In this document: piece after piece, positions 27,308-37,619 of the stretch
How positions within the stretch are numbered: position 1 is the stretch's first letter
Layout: each line of letters begins with the position of its first letter
Assembly (NCBI GenBank): GCA_002162755.1
Contig: MAAS01000007.1
Coordinates: 1 to 64,000 of the forward strand
Origin: Gammaproteobacteria bacterium 50_400_T64
GTDB taxonomy: Bacteria > Pseudomonadota > Gammaproteobacteria > Pseudomonadales > Porticoccaceae
DNA length: 64,000 nucleotides
Direction: 5' to 3'
The notes under the pieces: generated by a model
Told to the model about the DNA's origin: nothing
The model's input: the letters and a program-made list of their open reading frames with translations, nothing else
The model's database searches: none
Position numbers and translations under genes: made by a program

Positions 27308-28402
27308 ATGTTGTACGCTCAAATTACGGGATGGGGTCGCTTCCTGCCACCTGCCGTTTTAACCAACGAAGATATCGCCACTGTGGTCGATACGTCCAGC
27401 GAATGGATTAGCTCACGCACTGGTATCAACGCGCGACGCATTAGTCACGTAATGAACGTTGACCTGGCCCACGTTGCCGCCGAACGAGCCCTGGCTTGCG
27501 CGGGCATTTCCGCACTCGATATCGATGTTATTGCCTACGCCACTACCACACCGGACGAAATCATTCCCAACACCGCTTCGATGTTGCAGGGCAAACTCGG
27601 TGCCGCTAACGCTGCCTGTTTTGATCTTAATGCCGCCTGTACCGCCTTTCTTTACAGCTTCAATATGGTGTCGGACATGATCCGTGCTGGTTCTATTAAA
27701 ACCGCCGTCATCGTCGGTTCTGAGCGCCTCAGCTCACTAATGGACTGGGCCAACAAACGCGACTCTGCCGTACTCTTTGGTGACGGTGCTGGCGCGGTGG
27801 TACTACAGGCCTCCGAGCAGCCAAGTGGTTTTTTCCAGGGCAAACTGGGCTGTGTACAAGATACTCGCGAATTACTGGCGATGCCCGATTTCGGCATGCA
27901 TGCCGTCTCTCAACACCGACCACTTGACGTGTCGCTAGATTTTTCCGGGCGCGAAATCTTTCGCAATGCGGTCAATGGTATGGCTTCGGCCTGTAATGAT
28001 GTACTCGAAAATTCTGGGCTTGCTCTCGACGATATTGATCTGGTGATTCCCCACCAGGCCAATACTCGCATTATCGAAGCCCTGGCCAAGCGTCTTGAAA
28101 TCCCCATGGAAAAAGTCGTCGTCACTCTAGGCAACTACGCCAACACATCGACCGCGAGTATCCCCATCGCTCTTTGTGAGGCTCTTGAAGAGGGCCGTGT
28201 CAAACCCGGCATGACAATATTGATCGTCGCCTTTGGTGCCGGTTTAACCTGGGGTGCATCATTATTTACCTGGGGCGACAGAGTCACACCGCTGGGCGAG
28301 AGTGACGTAGCGCTACCAACGACTGACAAGACGGGGCTGGAATTAATTCTCGACGCCATGGCGCTTCGTGCCCAGGCGGCAAAGCGTAACGAAGTGACTT
28401 AA
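27308..28402 (+). CDS. beta-ketoacyl-ACP synthase III-like protein (FabH family)
   Basis: A 364-residue thiolase-fold condensing enzyme. The catalytic triad of KAS III is intact: Cys111 in FDLNAACTAFLYSF, His249 in VIPHQANTRI, and Asn279 in GNYANTSTASIP. SRTGINARR and a C-terminal GAGLTWGASL segment are also typical. It ends with a ~35-residue extension beyond the usual FabH end. The gene is not in a fab cluster; it follows two dead acyl-CoA dehydrogenase genes and precedes dnaE. It may therefore be the housekeeping FabH or a specialised ketoacyl synthase using other acyl-CoA starters. GAGG seven bases upstream supports the ATG. Confidence 0.88.
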   Translation: MLYAQITGWGRFLPPAVLTNEDIATVVDTSSEWISSRTGINARRISHVMNVDLAHVAAERALACAGISALDIDVIAYATTTPDEIIPNTASMLQGKLGAANAACFDLNAACTAFLYSFNMVSDMIRAGSIKTAVIVGSERLSSLMDWANKRDSAVLFGDGAGAVVLQASEQPSGFFQGKLGCVQDTRELLAMPDFGMHAVSQHRPLDVSLDFSGREIFRNAVNGMASACNDVLENSGLALDDIDLVIPHQANTRIIEALAKRLEIPMEKVVVTLGNYANTSTASIPIALCEALEEGRVKPGMTILIVAFGAGLTWGASLFTWGDRVTPLGESDVALPTTDKTGLELILDAMALRAQAAKRNEVT

Positions 28403-28461
28403 AAACACCTTCAAGCGATACCGTTGAACTGCTAATATCAGCCACCATTTCAAGTCATTCT

Positions 28462-28484
28462 GCGGGTCTATCAACGAGACCCGC
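28462..28484 (+). terminator. hairpin after the FabH-like gene
   Basis: GCGGGTCT-atcaacg-AGACCCGC is a perfect 8-base stem 60 bases after the stop and 21 bases before the dnaE start. There is no T-run, so it may be a weak terminator or an element in the dnaE leader. Confidence 0.35.
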
Positions 28485-28505
28485 CGTTGCTAACCAGGTT
28501 CCTTC

Positions 28506-31500
28506 ATGTCCGAGCAGGCTCCCGCCCCACTTCTCGATATCCCTTCCGCTCCGGCGCCCGCATTCATCCATTTACACCTGCACAGTGAATACTCTATTGC
28601 CGATAGCACCATCGGCATCAAGCCCTTAATTGGCAAAATGCGCGAGCTTAATATGCCTGCCGTTGCCGTCGGTGACATTTCCAATTTCTTTGCCCTGGTC
28701 AAGTTTTACAAGACGGCACAAGGCGCGGGCATCAAACCTATTTGCGGCAGTGACCTGACCATTGCCGGGGATAAAACCGACGACCCCCAAAGCCAAATCA
28801 CCCTGCTGGTGAAAAATCAAATTGGCTATCAGAATCTCACACAACTGATCTCCCGCGCCTACCTTGAGGGTCAGATTCACGGTAAACCCTGCATTCGACG
28901 CAGCTGGCTGAAAGAGCTAGGCGGTGGCTTGATTGCCCTTTGTGGCAACAAAAGCGATATCGGCGTTGCGCTGGCTGGCAATCGTGCGCCCCTCGCTCAA
29001 AGCTTATTGAATGAGTGGATGGCGGATTTCCCCGATAGCGTTTATCTTGAGCTAGTACGCTGCCAGCGCCCCGGTGAAGAAGAATTTGTACACAGTGCTG
29101 TCGAGCTAGCGCAGACCCTCGATTGCCCCGTGGTCGCCACGAATGATGTGCGCTTTATCAGCCAGGATCAGTTCGAAGCCCATGAGGTAAGAGTCTGTAT
29201 TGTCGAGGGCCGCACCCTCGATGACCCGCGCCGCGAACGCCGCTACAGCGAGCAGCAATATCTCAAGTCAATCGAACAAATGCAGGCGCTTTTTGAAGAT
29301 ATTCCCGAGGCTCTGGAAAACACCGTTGAGATCGCCAAGCGCTGTAACTTGAGCCTGACATTGGGCAAGCCTCAACTACCGGAATACCCTATTCCCGAAG
29401 GCATGACCACCGAGTCTTTCTTCCGCCAGCTATCCGAAGAAGGGCTGTCGAAGCGTTTGCAGAGCATCACGCTCAACCCCGAAACCGATCAAAGCCTGGA
29501 AGACTACAATAATCGCCTCGACTTCGAACTCAACATTATCAATCAGATGGGTTTCCCCGGTTATTTCCTTATCGTCATGGACTTTATTCGCTGGGCCAAA
29601 GAGCAGGATATTCCCGTCGGCCCGGGTCGAGGCTCTGGTGCAGGTTCGTTAGTTGCCTACGCCCTTGAGATTACCGACATTGATCCCCTCGAATACGACT
29701 TACTGTTCGAGCGCTTCCTCAATCCCGAGCGGGTCTCCATGCCCGATTTTGATATCGACTTCTGCATGGACAATCGCGACCGGGTGATCGCCTATGTTGC
29801 CGAGCGCTATGGCCGTGACGCGGTCTCGCAAATCATCACCTTTGGCACCATGGCGGCGAAGGCTGTGGTACGCGATGTTGCCCGCGCTCAAGGCAAGTCT
29901 TACGGACTGGCCGATCGTTTATCGAAAATGATCCCCTTTGAAATTGGCATCACCCTGCAGAAAGCCTTTGATCAAGAGGAGATACTCCGCGATTTCCTTG
30001 ATCAGGACGAAGAGGCCCAGGAAATTTGGGAGATGGCCCTACAGCTCGAAGGCCTAACCCGTAATGTTGGTAAACACGCGGGTGGTGTGGTCATCGCCCC
30101 CACCCGGCTAACGGACTTTTCCGCTCTCTACTGCGACGAAGCCGGCGAAGGCCTGGTCACCCAGTACGACAAAGATGATGTTGAAGATGTTGGCCTGGTC
30201 AAGTTTGACTTCCTCGGCCTGCGTACCCTGACCATTATTGACTGGGCGCTGGACAACGCCAATACGCAGAATGAAAGGGACGGCAAACCGCCGGTGGTGA
30301 TTGAAGATATTCCCCTCGACGACCCGGGGAGTTATCAGCTTCTACAGCGTGCCGAAACCACGGCGGTATTTCAGCTTGAATCCCGTGGCATGAAGGATTT
30401 GATTAAGCGCCAGTTACCCAGTCGCTTTGAGGACATCATCGCACTGGTGGCCCTGTTCCGACCCGGGCCCCTGCAGTCGGGCATGGTTGATGATTTTATT
30501 AACCGCAAGCACGGTCGCCAGGAAGTGGCCTATCCCCACCCCAAATATCAGCACCCCGATCTTAAGCCGGTGCTCGAACCGACCTACGGCATTATTCTCT
30601 ATCAGGAACAGGTGATGCAGATCGCCCAGGTGCTCGGTGGCTACTCGCTGGGCGAAGCCGATATGTTACGCCGGGCAATGGGCAAGAAAAAGGCGGAAGA
30701 AATGGCCCGCCAGCGCCAGCTCTTTGTTGACGGTGCCGCCAACAACAATGTCAGTAATGAACTGGCGGAGAACATTTTCGACTTAATGGAAAAGTTTGCC
30801 GGTTACGGCTTTAACAAATCCCACTCCGCCGCTTATGCCCTGCTCGCCTATCAAACAGCCTGGCTAAAAGTACACTACCCCGCCGCCTTTATGGCCGCCG
30901 TATTGTCGGCCGATATGCAAAACACCGACAAGGTGGTGACGCTGATTGACGAGTGCCGGGCGATGAATTTACTCGTTAGCCCACCCGACGTTAACACCGG
31001 GCAGTTTCAGTTTTCAGTCTCTCTTGAATCTGCTGTGATTTATGGACTCGGTGCCATTAAAGGTCTCGGTGAAGGCCCGGTAGAGAATATTCTTGCCGCC
31101 CGCAACAGTGGCGGCCCTTTCAAAGATCTGTTTGATTTCTGCCTCCGTACCGATGCTCGCAAGGTCAACAAACGCGCCCTTGAAGCCCTCATTCGCGCTG
31201 GCGCACTCGACCTTATTGGCCCCAACGACGATCCCGGCTACAGCCGTGCGGTAATGCTTGCGGCCATGGAAGAAGCCGTAAAACTGGCCGACCAGCACAG
31301 TAAAAATACCGCCAGCGGCATGGTCGATTTATTTGGCGCGACCCCGGCAGAAAGCGCCCCCGAAATAGGTTACTCCGCGTTTACTCAGGTGCGCCGCTTT
31401 CGGCTTCGTGATCGCCTGCAGGGCGAATGGGACACTCTCGGTCTCTATCTCACCGGCCACCCCATTGAAGAATATGTTGGCGAACTGAGCAACTTTATTA

Positions 31501-32036
31501 GCTGTCGCCTGAAGGCTTTACAACCATCCAGAAGCATACAAATCGTCGCCGGACTGGTACTCGAAATTCGCTCCATTAAAACCAGCCGCGGCGTGATGGG
31601 CATAATGATCATCGACGATGATACTGCGCGTATCGACATCACCATTTTCTCTGAGCAATTCAACGCCTGTCGCGACAAAATCAGCAAAGGCAGCATGGTG
31701 GTGGTCAACGGCGTGCTCAGTGAAGACGAGTACTCCGGCGGCCTGAAAATGCGTGCCCAGGAGGTACGGACACTGATCGAAGCTCGACAGGCCATGCTCA
31801 AAGGGCTGGCTATCGACCTGTCTGCCAGCACCATGACATTGGCAACCGTCGACAATCTCGAGCACTTACTCAAACCCTATAAAAACGGGCAATGCGCGGT
31901 TAAAGTGAAATATCGCTGTCGCGGCGCAGAGGGGGAATTCGCATTCGGTGAAGAATGGGCGGTGCAGCCAGATGACGAACTGTTGCACCACTTGAGGGAC
32001 AGTTTCGGCACTGGCAATTTACAGCTGCTGTATTAA
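28506..32036 (+). CDS. dnaE: DNA polymerase III alpha subunit
   Basis: The replicative polymerase catalytic subunit, 1176 residues, the usual DnaE length. The N-terminal PHP domain is seen in FIHLHLHSEYSIADSTIG. The polymerase active site includes GPGRGSGAGSLVAYAL and PDFDIDFCMDNRDRV with catalytic Asp residues. The tandem helix-hairpin-helix region and a C-terminal OB domain (IQIVAGLVLEIRSIKTSRG) follow. It is upstream of accA, an order conserved in many Gammaproteobacteria. AGG six bases before the ATG serves as ribosome binding site. It is complete and should be essential. Confidence 0.97.
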   Translation: MSEQAPAPLLDIPSAPAPAFIHLHLHSEYSIADSTIGIKPLIGKMRELNMPAVAVGDISNFFALVKFYKTAQGAGIKPICGSDLTIAGDKTDDPQSQITLLVKNQIGYQNLTQLISRAYLEGQIHGKPCIRRSWLKELGGGLIALCGNKSDIGVALAGNRAPLAQSLLNEWMADFPDSVYLELVRCQRPGEEEFVHSAVELAQTLDCPVVATNDVRFISQDQFEAHEVRVCIVEGRTLDDPRRERRYSEQQYLKSIEQMQALFEDIPEALENTVEIAKRCNLSLTLGKPQLPEYPIPEGMTTESFFRQLSEEGLSKRLQSITLNPETDQSLEDYNNRLDFELNIINQMGFPGYFLIVMDFIRWAKEQDIPVGPGRGSGAGSLVAYALEITDIDPLEYDLLFERFLNPERVSMPDFDIDFCMDNRDRVIAYVAERYGRDAVSQIITFGTMAAKAVVRDVARAQGKSYGLADRLSKMIPFEIGITLQKAFDQEEILRDFLDQDEEAQEIWEMALQLEGLTRNVGKHAGGVVIAPTRLTDFSALYCDEAGEGLVTQYDKDDVEDVGLVKFDFLGLRTLTIIDWALDNANTQNERDGKPPVVIEDIPLDDPGSYQLLQRAETTAVFQLESRGMKDLIKRQLPSRFEDIIALVALFRPGPLQSGMVDDFINRKHGRQEVAYPHPKYQHPDLKPVLEPTYGIILYQEQVMQIAQVLGGYSLGEADMLRRAMGKKKAEEMARQRQLFVDGAANNNVSNELAENIFDLMEKFAGYGFNKSHSAAYALLAYQTAWLKVHYPAAFMAAVLSADMQNTDKVVTLIDECRAMNLLVSPPDVNTGQFQFSVSLESAVIYGLGAIKGLGEGPVENILAARNSGGPFKDLFDFCLRTDARKVNKRALEALIRAGALDLIGPNDDPGYSRAVMLAAMEEAVKLADQHSKNTASGMVDLFGATPAESAPEIGYSAFTQVRRFRLRDRLQGEWDTLGLYLTGHPIEEYVGELSNFISCRLKALQPSRSIQIVAGLVLEIRSIKTSRGVMGIMIIDDDTARIDITIFSEQFNACRDKISKGSMVVVNGVLSEDEYSGGLKMRAQEVRTLIEARQAMLKGLAIDLSASTMTLATVDNLEHLLKPYKNGQCAVKVKYRCRGAEGEFAFGEEWAVQPDDELLHHLRDSFGTGNLQLLY

Positions 32037-32185
32037 CGCACCGCCAGCTAAAGAAATTGCGGCAAAATACCAGTTCAATGTATCGATTGAATAAAGTACC
32101 TGTATAATTTGGCCATTCTTTCGCTACGAACACCTAAACCCGACAGACTCTTGGCAGAAGTAAAGCAACCGGAATTAAAGTAATT

Positions 32186-33133
32186 ATGAATCTTGACTAC
32201 CTGGACTTTGAACAGCCTATTGCCGAACTCGAGGCTAAAATCGAAGAGCTACAACTGGTCGGCAACGATAACGAGCTCAACATTGCCGATGAGATAAAGA
32301 AATTACGGGGTAAATCACTCAAGCTGACCGAGAGTATCTTTTCCGGCCTCTCTTCCTGGCAGACCGTTCAGGTAGCCCGCCACCCCCTACGCCCCTATAC
32401 CAAAGACTACATCCCTAAACTTTTCACCGAGTTTGAAGAACTCCACGGCGACCGTCACTTTGGTGACGACAAAGCCATTATCGGCGGTGTCGCACGACTC
32501 GATGGCAAGCCAGTGATGGTTATCGGTGAAGAAAAAGGCCGTGGCGTCAGTGAAAAAGTTGAGCGTAACTTTGGCATGCCCAAACCCGAAGGTTATCGCA
32601 AAGCCCTACGGCTGATGGAAATGGCTGAGCGCTTTAAAATGCCCATCCTGACACTCATCGACACCCCCGGTGCCTATCCCGGCATCGACTCGGAAGAGCG
32701 TGGCATCAGTGAATCTATCGCCCAAAACCTCGCCGTTATGTCCCGCCTTAAAACGCCCATTATCGCCACGGTTATTGGCGAAGGCAGCTCCGGCGGCGCG
32801 ATTGCCATTGGCGTCAGTGACTGGTTGAATATGCTGCAATACTCGACCTATTTCGTTATCTCGCCCGAAGGTTGTGCCAATATCATCTGGAAAACAGCGG
32901 AAAAAGCACCACTAGCAGCAGAGGCCATGGGCGTTACATCGGGTGTTCTGGAAGAACTCGGCATTGCCGATGAAACCATCCCCGAGCCACTCGGCGGCGC
33001 TCATCGCGATGTCGATACAATGGCCGAAACTTTGAAGGGCCGTTTAATTGAGCAGCTCGACCGACTGCAGAGTGAACCCCTCGACCAGCTACTCGAAAAG
33101 CGCTTTGAGCGTTTGATGTCCTACGGAAAGTAA
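32186..33133 (+). CDS. accA: acetyl-CoA carboxylase carboxyltransferase alpha subunit
   Basis: A 315-residue AccA. It begins with a segment starting [16 protein letters not shown] and contains [44 protein letters not shown] and the substrate-site block [11 protein letters not shown]. It forms the carboxyltransferase with AccD and transfers carboxyl from biotin to acetyl-CoA, the committed step of fatty-acid synthesis. GGAA upstream of the ATG is a plausible ribosome binding site. It lies 150 bases after dnaE, with a terminator 24 bases after its stop. Confidence 0.97.
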   Translation: MNLDYLDFEQPIAELEAKIEELQLVGNDNELNIADEIKKLRGKSLKLTESIFSGLSSWQTVQVARHPLRPYTKDYIPKLFTEFEELHGDRHFGDDKAIIGGVARLDGKPVMVIGEEKGRGVSEKVERNFGMPKPEGYRKALRLMEMAERFKMPILTLIDTPGAYPGIDSEERGISESIAQNLAVMSRLKTPIIATVIGEGSSGGAIAIGVSDWLNMLQYSTYFVISPEGCANIIWKTAEKAPLAAEAMGVTSGVLEELGIADETIPEPLGGAHRDVDTMAETLKGRLIEQLDRLQSEPLDQLLEKRFERLMSYGK

Positions 33134-33156
33134 CTAAGAAAACGTCTAAACAAGCG

Positions 33157-33191
33157 GCAGTCCGATTAGCCTCTAACTGGACTGCTGTTTT
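33157..33191 (+). terminator. rho-independent terminator after accA
   Basis: GCAGTCC and GGACTGC form a perfect 7-base stem around a 15-base loop (33157-33185), followed by TGTTTTCT. It lies 24 bases after the accA stop. Confidence 0.6.
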
Positions 33192-33252
33192 CTCAACAGG
33201 CTAAACCTGTACCCGCTGCTCAACCACCCCTATTCAATCACCACTGCCTCAA

Positions 33253-34068
33253 TCAAAGCACCGACATACCGTGGGGCGTCGCCAATTTAATACGCCACTG
33301 CTTTTTTCCACGGTATTTTGAAGGATACACCCAGCCCTCAATTTCCAGGCGTTTACCGCGCCAGCTACTAACTGTCGATTGTTTAAAATACGGCTGATTT
33401 TCCGGATAGATCACCGCCACAAAGCCGTCATCAAAATTAATCCACCAGGCTTTGGCAAAGCTCACTTTGCGCACTGTGCCGCGCACCCGCTGGTAACCAC
33501 CTTGTTTAATATTTTTCGTAGCAACGTATTGCGCTAGCGATTTTCGCCATACGCCTTTCTGTTGCCGTTTGGCCTTTTTTTCAAGGTTAGCAAAACATGA
33601 AGCCAAACCGACATTGGGTGGTATTTCCACATGCCAGCCCAGGCCCTGGCTCAGTAGCGTGGCAGCGAGACTTTGACCATCGACAAACACATGGCCCAGT
33701 TGCCGACCGTAAGAATCGCTCTGCTCGCGGCCGAGATAAAGCCGTACACCTTTCTGTCGAGAGCTATCGGCTTGCAAGGCATTTTTTACCGCCTGTTTAG
33801 CCTCCATTGCCAGCGCTTCATCGGGCTGGCCTTTGCGGCCACGCTCCGGCGTATTAACACCAATCAAGCGTATTTTACGGCCATCGTTTAAAGCGAGGGT
33901 GTCTCCGTCATAGTTATATTTGACGGTAATGGTCTCACCGCGACCCCTTTGAAGATCGGCTGAATTGCAATTGCCACCCAGAACGATCGCAGATGTAAAT
34001 ACACCTGTGATCAAAATTGAGGCGAAAAAAAATGCGCTCCGAGTATTAACCCTGAGCGCATTCTTCAT
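33253..34068 (-). CDS. exported thermonuclease-family (SNase-like) nuclease
   Basis: About 271 residues from the ATG at 34068. A hydrophobic signal or anchor segment (SAFFFASILITGVFTSAIVL) precedes a staphylococcal-nuclease domain: NYDGDTLALNDGRKIRLIG, GVNTPERGRKG with the catalytic Arg/Glu, a DSYGRQLGHVFVDG block with the second catalytic Arg, and LSQGLGWHVE. The ~100-residue C-terminal part (from KNIKQGGYQRVRGTV) resembles an OB-fold nucleic-acid-binding domain. A longer frame from 34152 would overlap rpmE; the chosen start lies 25 bases after rpmE. It probably degrades extracellular or periplasmic DNA/RNA. Confidence 0.85.
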   Translation of the reverse strand: MKNALRVNTRSAFFFASILITGVFTSAIVLGGNCNSADLQRGRGETITVKYNYDGDTLALNDGRKIRLIGVNTPERGRKGQPDEALAMEAKQAVKNALQADSSRQKGVRLYLGREQSDSYGRQLGHVFVDGQSLAATLLSQGLGWHVEIPPNVGLASCFANLEKKAKRQQKGVWRKSLAQYVATKNIKQGGYQRVRGTVRKVSFAKAWWINFDDGFVAVIYPENQPYFKQSTVSSWRGKRLEIEGWVYPSKYRGKKQWRIKLATPHGMSVL

Positions 34069-34093
34069 TGGCTTGTCAGCCAGCGGGCTAGAT

Positions 34094-34312
34094 TTACTTC
34101 TTGCCGCTGCTGATACCACCAAAACGCTGGTTGAAACGGTCGATTCGACCACCTACGTCAGCTGTCTTCTGCTTACCCGTGTAGAAAGGGTGGCATTTTG
34201 CACAGACGTCGAGGTGAATCTCACTCGCCAGGGTTGAACCAACTTCGATAACATTACCGCAGCTGCAGGTTGCTTGCAGCTTGCCATAAGCAGGATGTAT
34301 TTCAGCTTTCAT
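34094..34312 (-). CDS. rpmE: 50S ribosomal protein L31, zinc-binding type
   Basis: A 72-residue L31 beginning [20 protein letters not shown] and containing [15 protein letters not shown]. The two Cys pairs (CSCG and CAKC) are present, so this is the zinc-containing form used when zinc is sufficient. The start at 34312 has GAGG at good spacing; the frame's earlier ATG at 34345 is not needed. It is divergent from priA, as in Escherichia coli, and the nuclease gene follows on the same strand. Confidence 0.97.
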   Translation of the reverse strand: MKAEIHPAYGKLQATCSCGNVIEVGSTLASEIHLDVCAKCHPFYTGKQKTADVGGRIDRFNQRFGGISSGKK

Positions 34313-34637
34313 TTTACTTGCCTCATTGTTGCAGGGTTGTTGCACACCGCCACCAGATCAATAACAAGGCTAAAGTCTGTCTTGTCAGGCACCGCATGCA
34401 TACTTGCAGGAGCGCGCATACTACCAGAAAAGCCCGCTGATTCAAGTACAAAGTCGCCCTCTTTCAAGGGCTTGCTTCACCAGCGAGCTATTTTATCAAA
34501 ACCAGATCTGTCGATTGCACACAGGGGTACTTACATCCGACAATAGCCCCTTATTTAGCATTTTTTATAGTCGGTTTTCAATTCACCATGCCACAAAGCC
34601 CCATGTACAAACCCCCATGCCACAAACTGATTTAAAA
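34313..34637. other. rpmE-priA divergent intergenic region, 325 bases
   Basis: This is the shared upstream region of rpmE and priA. A short hairpin GCCCT-CTTTCA-AGGGC lies at 34454-34469. Promoters must be here, but no box pair convinced me; a CTGACA/GTTATT pair upstream of rpmE on the minus strand is weak. An open frame runs through it into priA, without family similarity before 34617. Confidence 0.5.
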
Positions 34638-36851
34638 ATGACAGATACGCTATTTTATCAAGTTGCCGTACAGTCGCCTCTGCGTCGGCTGTTTGATTAT
34701 CTGCCAGCCGCAAATGCCAGCGATACATTAGCACCCGGTGTGCGCGTCACCGTACCCTTTGGCAAGCGCGAAGTGACCGGCATTATTGTGTCCAGCACGC
34801 CAGATAGTGCCTATCCCGCAAGCAAGCTTAAACCCATTACCGCCGTGCTGGATGACGCGCCATTAATCCCACCAATACTCTTCGACGTACTCCTCTGGGC
34901 CGCTCGCTATTATCAACACCCCATCGGCGATGTACTGGCCAGCGCTCTGCCAACATTATTACGCAAGGGCGGCGGTCTGCCCCAGCAAAGCTTTTGGCGT
35001 TTGAGCACTCACGGTAAAGGCCTGCCTAATGATGCTTTGAGCCGCGCACCTAAGCAGCAAGCCCTGTTGCAACTGCTGCAACAACACGACAATCTCAGTC
35101 GAGAGGCTCTCGCTGCTGCTGATATCAGCACGCCCACTCTGCGCAGCCTGCTTAAGAAAGAGCTAATAGAAAACTTCACGACCACCACATCTAACCCGGC
35201 ATTTAACTTAAGTGGTGAACTGGCGCTTCTCGCCGAACCGGCCTTAAGCCTGTCAAACGATCAACAAGCCGCTCTGCAGCAAGTCGAGCTTAACGCTTAC
35301 AACAGCTATTTAATTGATGGCGAAACTGGCTCCGGCAAAACTGAAGTGTATTTACAGGCTATCGCCACCGTACTGCGTAACTCACGCCAGGCATTGGTGC
35401 TGATACCCGAGATCAATCTCAGCCCGCAAACCCTCGCCCGCTTTCAGGCCCGCTTTAATTGCCCCATTGCACTCATTCATTCCGGATTAAGCGAACGACA
35501 GCGCCTTGACGCCTGGTGGGCTGCCGCCAATGGTAGCGCTGGCATTATTATCGGCACGCGTTCCGCGGCCTTTGTTCCGATGAAGTCACCGGGCATTATT
35601 ATTGTCGATGAGGAACACGACGGCTCATTCAAACAACAAGAAGGCTTTCGCTATTCCGCCCGCGACGTGGCAGTGATGCGCGCCAATCGGGAGAACATTC
35701 CCCTGCTGCTCGGCTCCGCCACGCCCTCACTGGAAAGCCTCTACAACTGCGAACAACAACGTTATCGCCACCTCATCATTAAAGGTCGGCACGGCGGCGC
35801 AGTACAGGCCGAATGGCAGCTGGTGGATATTCGCCACAGCCAGCTCAACACCGGATTCTCGCAAATCGTGATTGAGGCAATGAGCACCCAGTTGGCCCAG
35901 GGCAACCAGATTCTGGTCTTCCTCAATCGCCGAGGTTTTGCGCCAACGCTGATGTGTCACGACTGCGGCTGGGTCGCCAATTGCAAACACTGCGATGCCC
36001 ACCTCACCGTACACACCCAACGGCCAGGGTTACATTGCCACCACTGTGAATCACGGCAAGCACTGCCCGCCACCTGCCCCGATTGCAGCAGCATGCAGCT
36101 CAACTATCTCGGTCAGGGTACTGAGCGCAGCGAGGCAACACTGCAAGCCCTCTTCCCCGCTGCCACTGTGCACCGTGTCGACAGAGATTCAACGGGGAGT
36201 AAACACGCGATGGAAGAGCTGATGCAGGAGGTAAGCAAAAATGAACCCTGTATTCTGGTCGGCACCCAAATGCTCGCCAAAGGCCATCACTTCCCCGGTG
36301 TAACACTGGTTGTGGTACTGGATGCCGATACCAGTTTGTTTAGCACCGACTTCAGAGCGCTAGAAAAAATGGGCCAGCTCATTACCCAGGTTGCCGGTCG
36401 CGCCGGGCGTGGTGCCAAACCCGGCAAAGTGATGATACAAAGCCACCACTGTGAGCACCCGGTGTTTGAACTCCTCAGCCAGCACAGCTACGCAAAGTTT
36501 GCCCAACATATCTTAAGTGAACGCCAGTTTAGCGCCATGCCGCCCTTTGCCAATGCGGCGTTGATTCGTGCGGAATTTCATCAGGGCGGCGAGGCCCTTG
36601 GCTTGCTACAAAAGGCTCGCACCTATCTTGAAAGCCAAATGCCATCGAGCCCGACGATGCGCTATCTTGGGCCCTTTCCCGCCGCGATGGAAAAGCGCGG
36701 CGGTCGCTATCGCTATCAGCTCACTTTGATCGGCACAGAAAGGCGCACCTTGCACTCGCTACTCGAGCGACTTAGCCGCTGGCTAGAGTCGGAGAAGAGC
36801 GCTCGAAAAGTCAGGTGGTCAATTGACGTCGACCCACAAGACACCATTTAA
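34638..36851 (+). CDS. priA: primosomal protein N' (replication restart helicase)
   Basis: A PriA of about 737 residues from the ATG at 34638 (E. coli PriA has 732). The N-terminal 3'-DNA-binding domain has PLRRLFDYLP and VRVTVPFGKREVTGI. The helicase core shows DGETGSGKTEVYLQ (Walker A), IIVDEEHDGSFKQQEGFRYS (DEEH box) and LLGSATPS. The zinc-binding region has four CxxC pairs (CHDC, CKHC, CHHC, CPDC), followed by GTERSEATLQALFP and VAGRAGRG. An ATG at 34617 would add seven residues. It restarts collapsed replication forks. It is divergent from rpmE and followed by an SPOR gene, an order conserved with E. coli. Confidence 0.96.
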   Translation: MTDTLFYQVAVQSPLRRLFDYLPAANASDTLAPGVRVTVPFGKREVTGIIVSSTPDSAYPASKLKPITAVLDDAPLIPPILFDVLLWAARYYQHPIGDVLASALPTLLRKGGGLPQQSFWRLSTHGKGLPNDALSRAPKQQALLQLLQQHDNLSREALAAADISTPTLRSLLKKELIENFTTTTSNPAFNLSGELALLAEPALSLSNDQQAALQQVELNAYNSYLIDGETGSGKTEVYLQAIATVLRNSRQALVLIPEINLSPQTLARFQARFNCPIALIHSGLSERQRLDAWWAAANGSAGIIIGTRSAAFVPMKSPGIIIVDEEHDGSFKQQEGFRYSARDVAVMRANRENIPLLLGSATPSLESLYNCEQQRYRHLIIKGRHGGAVQAEWQLVDIRHSQLNTGFSQIVIEAMSTQLAQGNQILVFLNRRGFAPTLMCHDCGWVANCKHCDAHLTVHTQRPGLHCHHCESRQALPATCPDCSSMQLNYLGQGTERSEATLQALFPAATVHRVDRDSTGSKHAMEELMQEVSKNEPCILVGTQMLAKGHHFPGVTLVVVLDADTSLFSTDFRALEKMGQLITQVAGRAGRGAKPGKVMIQSHHCEHPVFELLSQHSYAKFAQHILSERQFSAMPPFANAALIRAEFHQGGEALGLLQKARTYLESQMPSSPTMRYLGPFPAAMEKRGGRYRYQLTLIGTERRTLHSLLERLSRWLESEKSARKVRWSIDVDPQDTI

Positions 36852-36965
36852 TTAGCAATTAATATCAACCAGTTACAGAGACATTCTAACAATAAAATTA
36901 AAAATAATTAGCGCTTATTTAAGCAAGCGAATACAATAACAGCCAAGCCCACAGCACCGACTAAC

Positions 36966-37550
36966 ATGTCCCGAGATTACGCCAACAAAACCCGTAGAAA
37001 GCCCCCTGCCAAACGCAGTAATACTCGTACGAATAGCCGCAAAACCACGGGCAGTTCGACACAGTCACCGCGCTGGATGTGGCTGTTCAGTGGTTATCTA
37101 CTCGGCATTTTATCAATGGGACTGTTACATCTGTGGCAAACACCCCAACAAGATATTAGCCAGGCGATTGATAAAGTCACCGGCACAAAGTCTGTGCAGG
37201 ATGCTAAAGCGGAGTTTATTTTTTACACCCAATTGCGCGATGCTGAAATTATTGTGCCCGATACCCCGCCCGATGCGCTGCGAAAAACAAAGTCTGAAAA
37301 AGGACAGGACGAGGTCTTTATTTTGCAGGCAGGCTCCTTCAAAAACCCGCAAGATGCCGATAGCTTGCGCGCCAATCTACTGCTGCTCAATATGAATGCG
37401 AAAGTAGAAAAGGTTAGCTCCAGCAAGGGCGGCACCTGGCATCGTGTATTAGTCGGCCCCTTTCAATCCAGCTCTAAACTGGCGAGCGCCCGCTCTACAC
37501 TGTTGCAAAATGGCATTGATAATCTGGTCTTAAAACGGCCAAAGAAATAG
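36966..37550 (+). CDS. SPOR-domain membrane protein, FtsN-like
   Basis: A 194-residue bitopic membrane protein. A basic cytoplasmic tail of ~36 residues precedes one transmembrane helix (WMWLFSGYLLGILSMGLLHL, 37-56), then a periplasmic linker and a C-terminal SPOR domain (VFILQAGSFKNPQDADSLRA to VLVGPFQSSSKLASARS). SPOR domains bind denuded peptidoglycan at division septa. Size, topology and position after priA match FtsN, which activates septal synthesis. The cytoplasmic tail is long and Arg/Thr-rich. I call it FtsN-like because the essential FtsN motif is too short to confirm by eye. Confidence 0.85.
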   Translation: MSRDYANKTRRKPPAKRSNTRTNSRKTTGSSTQSPRWMWLFSGYLLGILSMGLLHLWQTPQQDISQAIDKVTGTKSVQDAKAEFIFYTQLRDAEIIVPDTPPDALRKTKSEKGQDEVFILQAGSFKNPQDADSLRANLLLLNMNAKVEKVSSSKGGTWHRVLVGPFQSSSKLASARSTLLQNGIDNLVLKRPKK

Positions 37551-37619
37551 CGCTATTCTTTATTACTTGAGTCCATAGACAAGAGTGAACACCCGTTTTA
37601 AAACCCGCCAAACGCTCGC